Positions 61,375 through 64,000 of a DNA stretch of 64,000 nucleotides are shown here, piece by piece. The DNA is taken from contig OY763407.1 of NCBI GenBank assembly GCA_963667425.1, positions 2,790,001 through 2,854,000 of the forward strand, written 5' to 3'. The notes under the pieces are model-generated. The model was not told where the DNA came from. It made no database searches and saw nothing but the letters and a program-made list of their open reading frames with translations. The DNA comes from G963667425 sp963667425 [NCBI: bacterium]. GTDB taxonomy: Bacteria > UBP6 > UBA1177. Numbering within the stretch: position 1 is the first letter of the stretch; each line of letters opens with the position of its first letter. Position numbers and translations under genes: made by a program.

Positions 61375-61977
61375 TTATTTTACAGACTTCAGAACAGTTG
61401 AAGGTTCAGTTTTTTCAGAAACGGATGGACTACTTTGAGCTGTTGCTGGCTGATTTGTTTCCTCTTTTTTCTCTTCTTTCTCACACCAGTTATTATCATA
61501 TTTGGTGAAAACATATCTCTTCATAAACGGAGAGATATAAACGGTGTCATTATATTTAAGCGGTGTGCCGCTTCCGGCTTTTCCACCGAAAGCAAACAGT
61601 TTTCCATTGACATCTATGCTGAGACCTTTATCGAAACCGTATTTCTCATCATATTCTTTTTTCCATGGACCAATTTTCTTTCCAAGCCTTATTTCAGGAA
61701 CAGTTTTAAGTATTCTATCAACAAGATTCATATCTGCATTGCAGTTTTTATCTTCGACTTTCCAAGCATCTCCTTCTTTTTTAAGCTTAACAGGCTCCTT
61801 CTTACCTGATTCACTTATTTTTATTGAAGTTACAGTTTCAGGCTGAAAATTTTCTATCATCTTTACAGATTCTTTTTTCATACTTTCGCTGGCTTTGTTC
61901 TCACTACTTCTGTTTCCCAAATATACCGCAGCGGCAAGAACTGCAAAAATGATTATAAAAATTATATTTTTCTTCAT
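61375..61977 (-). CDS. DUF4340-like membrane-anchored protein
   Basis: 200 aa. An N-terminal membrane anchor (IIFIIIFAVLAAAVYLG), then a domain matching the DUF4340 style (TVTSIKISESGKKEPVKLKK, GDAWKVED, LVDRILKTVPEIRLGKKIG). It ends in a Glu/Ser/Pro tail. DUF4340 genes commonly follow GldG, as here. The ribosome site GGAGG lies within the end of the upstream gene, two bases separating stop and start, so translation is coupled. Confidence 0.78.
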   Translation of the reverse strand: MKKNIIFIIIFAVLAAAVYLGNRSSENKASESMKKESVKMIENFQPETVTSIKISESGKKEPVKLKKEGDAWKVEDKNCNADMNLVDRILKTVPEIRLGKKIGPWKKEYDEKYGFDKGLSIDVNGKLFAFGGKAGSGTPLKYNDTVYISPFMKRYVFTKYDNNWCEKEEKKEETNQPATAQSSPSVSEKTEPSTVLKSVK

Positions 61978-61979
61978 TT

Positions 61980-63596
61980 TTACCTCCTTTCGGACTTTCT
62001 GTTTCGAAGAATCATTCTGATTATGCCGTAAAGAACTACTATAAAAGGAATTAATAACGTTCCAAACCACTTTATCGAGCTTTTTACAGTATCTGAAAGA
62101 TCATTTCTGATATAGCTCATACCTTCGCCTCTGTTTCTGATTCCCACAAGCTCAGTACTGTTTGTCAGATAATCAGCCATATTAATAAAAAAGATTCCAT
62201 TAGATTTAAAATTCTTTACACCTCTATCCAATATAAAATCAGATGAACCTATAAGAAAAACTGCACCATTCTTTGTTGCCTGAGGAATAAAATCACTCAC
62301 TTTATCTTTTATAGAATCAGGCAGAGAATCTTTTGTAAAGGCACTTTTAAATTTTCCTTCAGCCATCACGGAAAGGTCATAAACTTTAAATGAATTTTCA
62401 TCTGGAGGAGTTATCCTTGAAGGATCGAGAAAAGCCACATTTGTTTCAGCCCAGCTTTTTCCTGATGTCTTTGCTATCTCTTTATAAGTTATCCCCTCCT
62501 GCGCAGAAACAGAAATAGAGCTGGCATAAGTGAAACCAAGAGTTCCTGCCGATTTAAAAGAATCAGGAAGTTCATCTGCCATTTGAGAAGGAGACACTTT
62601 TATCCAAAGCGGATATGGAGTCAGATATCTCATATTTCCCTGAGGAATCATAACAGAATAACTGTTGGCATCATAAATCATATCAGGATTTAGTGTAAGT
62701 CCGTACTTCTCAAGCATTTCCGAATAATTAAACTTAACAGGCTGAGCCATCATCTGAGAAGTTACGCCCATTCCTGCCTTTATAAAAACAATTTTGCCCC
62801 CTTTCATAAGAAACTGATCTATAGCAAACTGCTGCCAGTCAGTAAGTGACTGAGCGTTATTTATAACCAGAACGGAAGCATCCTCATCAATATTATCCCC
62901 ATCCTTAAGGGTAATTTCCTTAACATCATACATATCCTTTAAAGCTTCACCCACAATTTTTGTATCGCTGTATATCGAATGCCCCTCTCCAAGTTGAGCC
63001 TGAAGCTGAGCCCTATACTGCGGATCAATATTATCAGGAATTTGAGGCTTAGTATTAAGAAAAACAATTTTTTCTCTCTTTTCCTTAATAAGTTTCAGAA
63101 TTGATGAAGTCATTTGAAATTCAAGATCATTAATAGACATAACTATAGGAATAGTTTCGTTTTTATCATCATATAAAAGAGCCATTCCCATATAAGCCGA
63201 CTGAAGTTCTTCCTTATTATCTCCTATAACATTAAGCTGAACCTTTTGAATACCAATATTCTTTGCATCATTTTCAATTGAGGAATCCTTTTCAGGATAA
63301 AGAATTGAAACATTGACATTACCCTTTCCATATCTTTCATATTCAGTTAAAAGATCCAGAACATTCCTTTTTATAGGCAAAACCCTTGGCGGAACCTCTT
63401 CACTTACATAAAACTTTATATCCAGAGGCTTCTTAAGATTAGAAAGCATCTTCTTTGTAGAATCGCTTATAGTATAAATCTTATCTTTTGTAAAATCAGC
63501 CCTGTAAAAATTCGATGAACACAAAATATTTAAAACGACAACAATAGCCGTTACAAGAATAACACTTAAAACAGCCTCTCTTTTTTTACCTTTCAT
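61980..63596 (-). CDS. GldG-like ABC transporter auxiliary subunit
   Basis: 538 aa. N-terminal membrane segment (AVLSVILVTAIVVVLNILCSS), a large extracytoplasmic domain starting RADFTKDKIYTISDSTKKML, and a C-terminal membrane segment (LLIPFIVVLYGIIRMIL). Sequence such as LDIKFYVSEEVPP and LLTEYERYGKGNV is typical of the GldG/ABC-type uncharacterised transport family. In Bacteroidetes GldA-GldF-GldG takes part in gliding; here its role is open. GGAGG precedes the start. Nine bases after the permease gene. Confidence 0.85.
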   Translation of the reverse strand: MKGKKREAVLSVILVTAIVVVLNILCSSNFYRADFTKDKIYTISDSTKKMLSNLKKPLDIKFYVSEEVPPRVLPIKRNVLDLLTEYERYGKGNVNVSILYPEKDSSIENDAKNIGIQKVQLNVIGDNKEELQSAYMGMALLYDDKNETIPIVMSINDLEFQMTSSILKLIKEKREKIVFLNTKPQIPDNIDPQYRAQLQAQLGEGHSIYSDTKIVGEALKDMYDVKEITLKDGDNIDEDASVLVINNAQSLTDWQQFAIDQFLMKGGKIVFIKAGMGVTSQMMAQPVKFNYSEMLEKYGLTLNPDMIYDANSYSVMIPQGNMRYLTPYPLWIKVSPSQMADELPDSFKSAGTLGFTYASSISVSAQEGITYKEIAKTSGKSWAETNVAFLDPSRITPPDENSFKVYDLSVMAEGKFKSAFTKDSLPDSIKDKVSDFIPQATKNGAVFLIGSSDFILDRGVKNFKSNGIFFINMADYLTNSTELVGIRNRGEGMSYIRNDLSDTVKSSIKWFGTLLIPFIVVLYGIIRMILRNRKSERR

Positions 63597-63605
63597 AACA
63601 ACCTC

Positions 63606-64000
63606 CTACCATTTTCTGCTTTCTATCGAACGAACATTATAAAACAGGAACAGGGATATTATTGAAAGATAAAAAATAACATCTCTTGAATCCAGAACAC
63701 CACGCTGAATACTCTGAAAATGATAAGTAAGAGAAAAATTTCTTATAACATCAGCCATAAATGAAGGAAAAAGAGTATAAACAGGCTCAGTTCCAATCAT
63801 CATGAAAAACAGAATAACAACAGCACTGAAAAGAAAAGCTGAAACCTGATTAGAAGTAAAAGAACTTATAAGATTACCAATTGAAACATACGCAGCCGCT
63901 AAAAGAAAAAGCCCGATATAAGAAGTTATTACAGGACCCCAGTCAAGCTCCCCAGTCGCACTGATAAGAACAGGAACAAGAAAAGTCAGCACAATTCCAA
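63606..64000 (-). CDS. ABC-2 permease (GldF-like), C-terminal part
   Basis: The frame is open to the right edge, so the N-terminus is outside the window. The visible 130 or so residues contain four hydrophobic segments, with YIGLFLLAAAYVSIGNLISS and the family-typical SLTYHFQSIQRGVLDSRDV near the end. Together with the GldG-like and DUF4340 genes it forms an ABC exporter operon whose ATPase should lie just beyond the window. Confidence 0.85.
   Translation of the reverse strand, partial: GIVLTFLVPVLISATGELDWGPVITSYIGLFLLAAAYVSIGNLISSFTSNQVSAFLFSAVVILFFMMIGTEPVYTLFPSFMADVIRNFSLTYHFQSIQRGVLDSRDVIFYLSIISLFLFYNVRSIESRKW

Overview
The window is AT-rich DNA from a flagellated, piliated, Gram-negative bacterium. 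Flagellins, a type IV pilus motor operon in the order pilB-pilT-pilC-pilS-pilR, many lipobox signal peptides followed by acidic Asp/Glu (DED) linkers, DUF4215-type cysteine repeats and formylglycine-enzyme-like domains together recall Myxococcota and Desulfobacterota-like 'deltaproteobacteria'. I cannot fix the phylum from the sequence alone. No tRNA, rRNA, transposase or CRISPR array is visible.

Layout. (1) 1-9 kb: end of a PIG-L deacetylase, a PseH-like acetyltransferase, then three very long flagellin genes (about 780 aa each) in tandem, separated by long structured leaders that share a CAGGGA...CCAAGGAGGA element. Two of the flagellins are identical over 1.23 kb in their middle. (2) 9-14 kb: two sister lipoproteins with 29 matching cysteines, a membrane thiol-redox protein with two CPHC domains, and a DNase I-fold lipoprotein. 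(3) 14-19 kb: mannose nucleotide genes (a GT-like/PMI fusion and a separate mannose-1-phosphate guanylyltransferase), class II fructose-bisphosphate aldolase, rpmB, a CDP-alcohol phosphatidyltransferase and a YciB/IspZ-like protein. (4) 19-25 kb: an exported 1713-aa coiled-coil protein and a small secreted partner. (5) 25-32 kb: housekeeping genes, mostly on the minus strand (family 4 UDG, HEAT-repeat protein, FKBP, nitrilase, obgE, rpmA, rplU), with panD and a PilZ gene on plus. (6) 32-41 kb: DnaJ-like gene, the pil operon, and a shorter paralogue of the giant coiled-coil protein. (7) 41-49 kb: porin-like protein, rfbC, rfbD, acyltransferase, a 21-bp tandem repeat array, an internally duplicated helical protein and an AAA-ATPase-like/PD-(D/E)XK protein. 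(8) 49-59 kb: methyltransferase, two FGE-domain lipoproteins (one interrupted by an in-frame TAG), YitT-like membrane protein, beta-propeller lipoprotein and another lipoprotein. (9) 59-64 kb: EFR1-type flavodoxin/ferredoxin, ChrA-like transporter and a Gld-type ABC transporter operon running off the end.

How the parts may work together. The surface-motility theme is strong: flagellin glycosylation, flagellins, PilZ and the pilus motor with its two-component pair. The flagellin leaders look like targets for CsrA-type translational control. The secreted cysteine-rich lipoproteins sit beside a protein suited to managing their disulfides. The main unexplained items are the flagellin leader RNAs, the two-member exported coiled-coil family, the 21-bp array, and the recent FGE-lipoprotein duplication.
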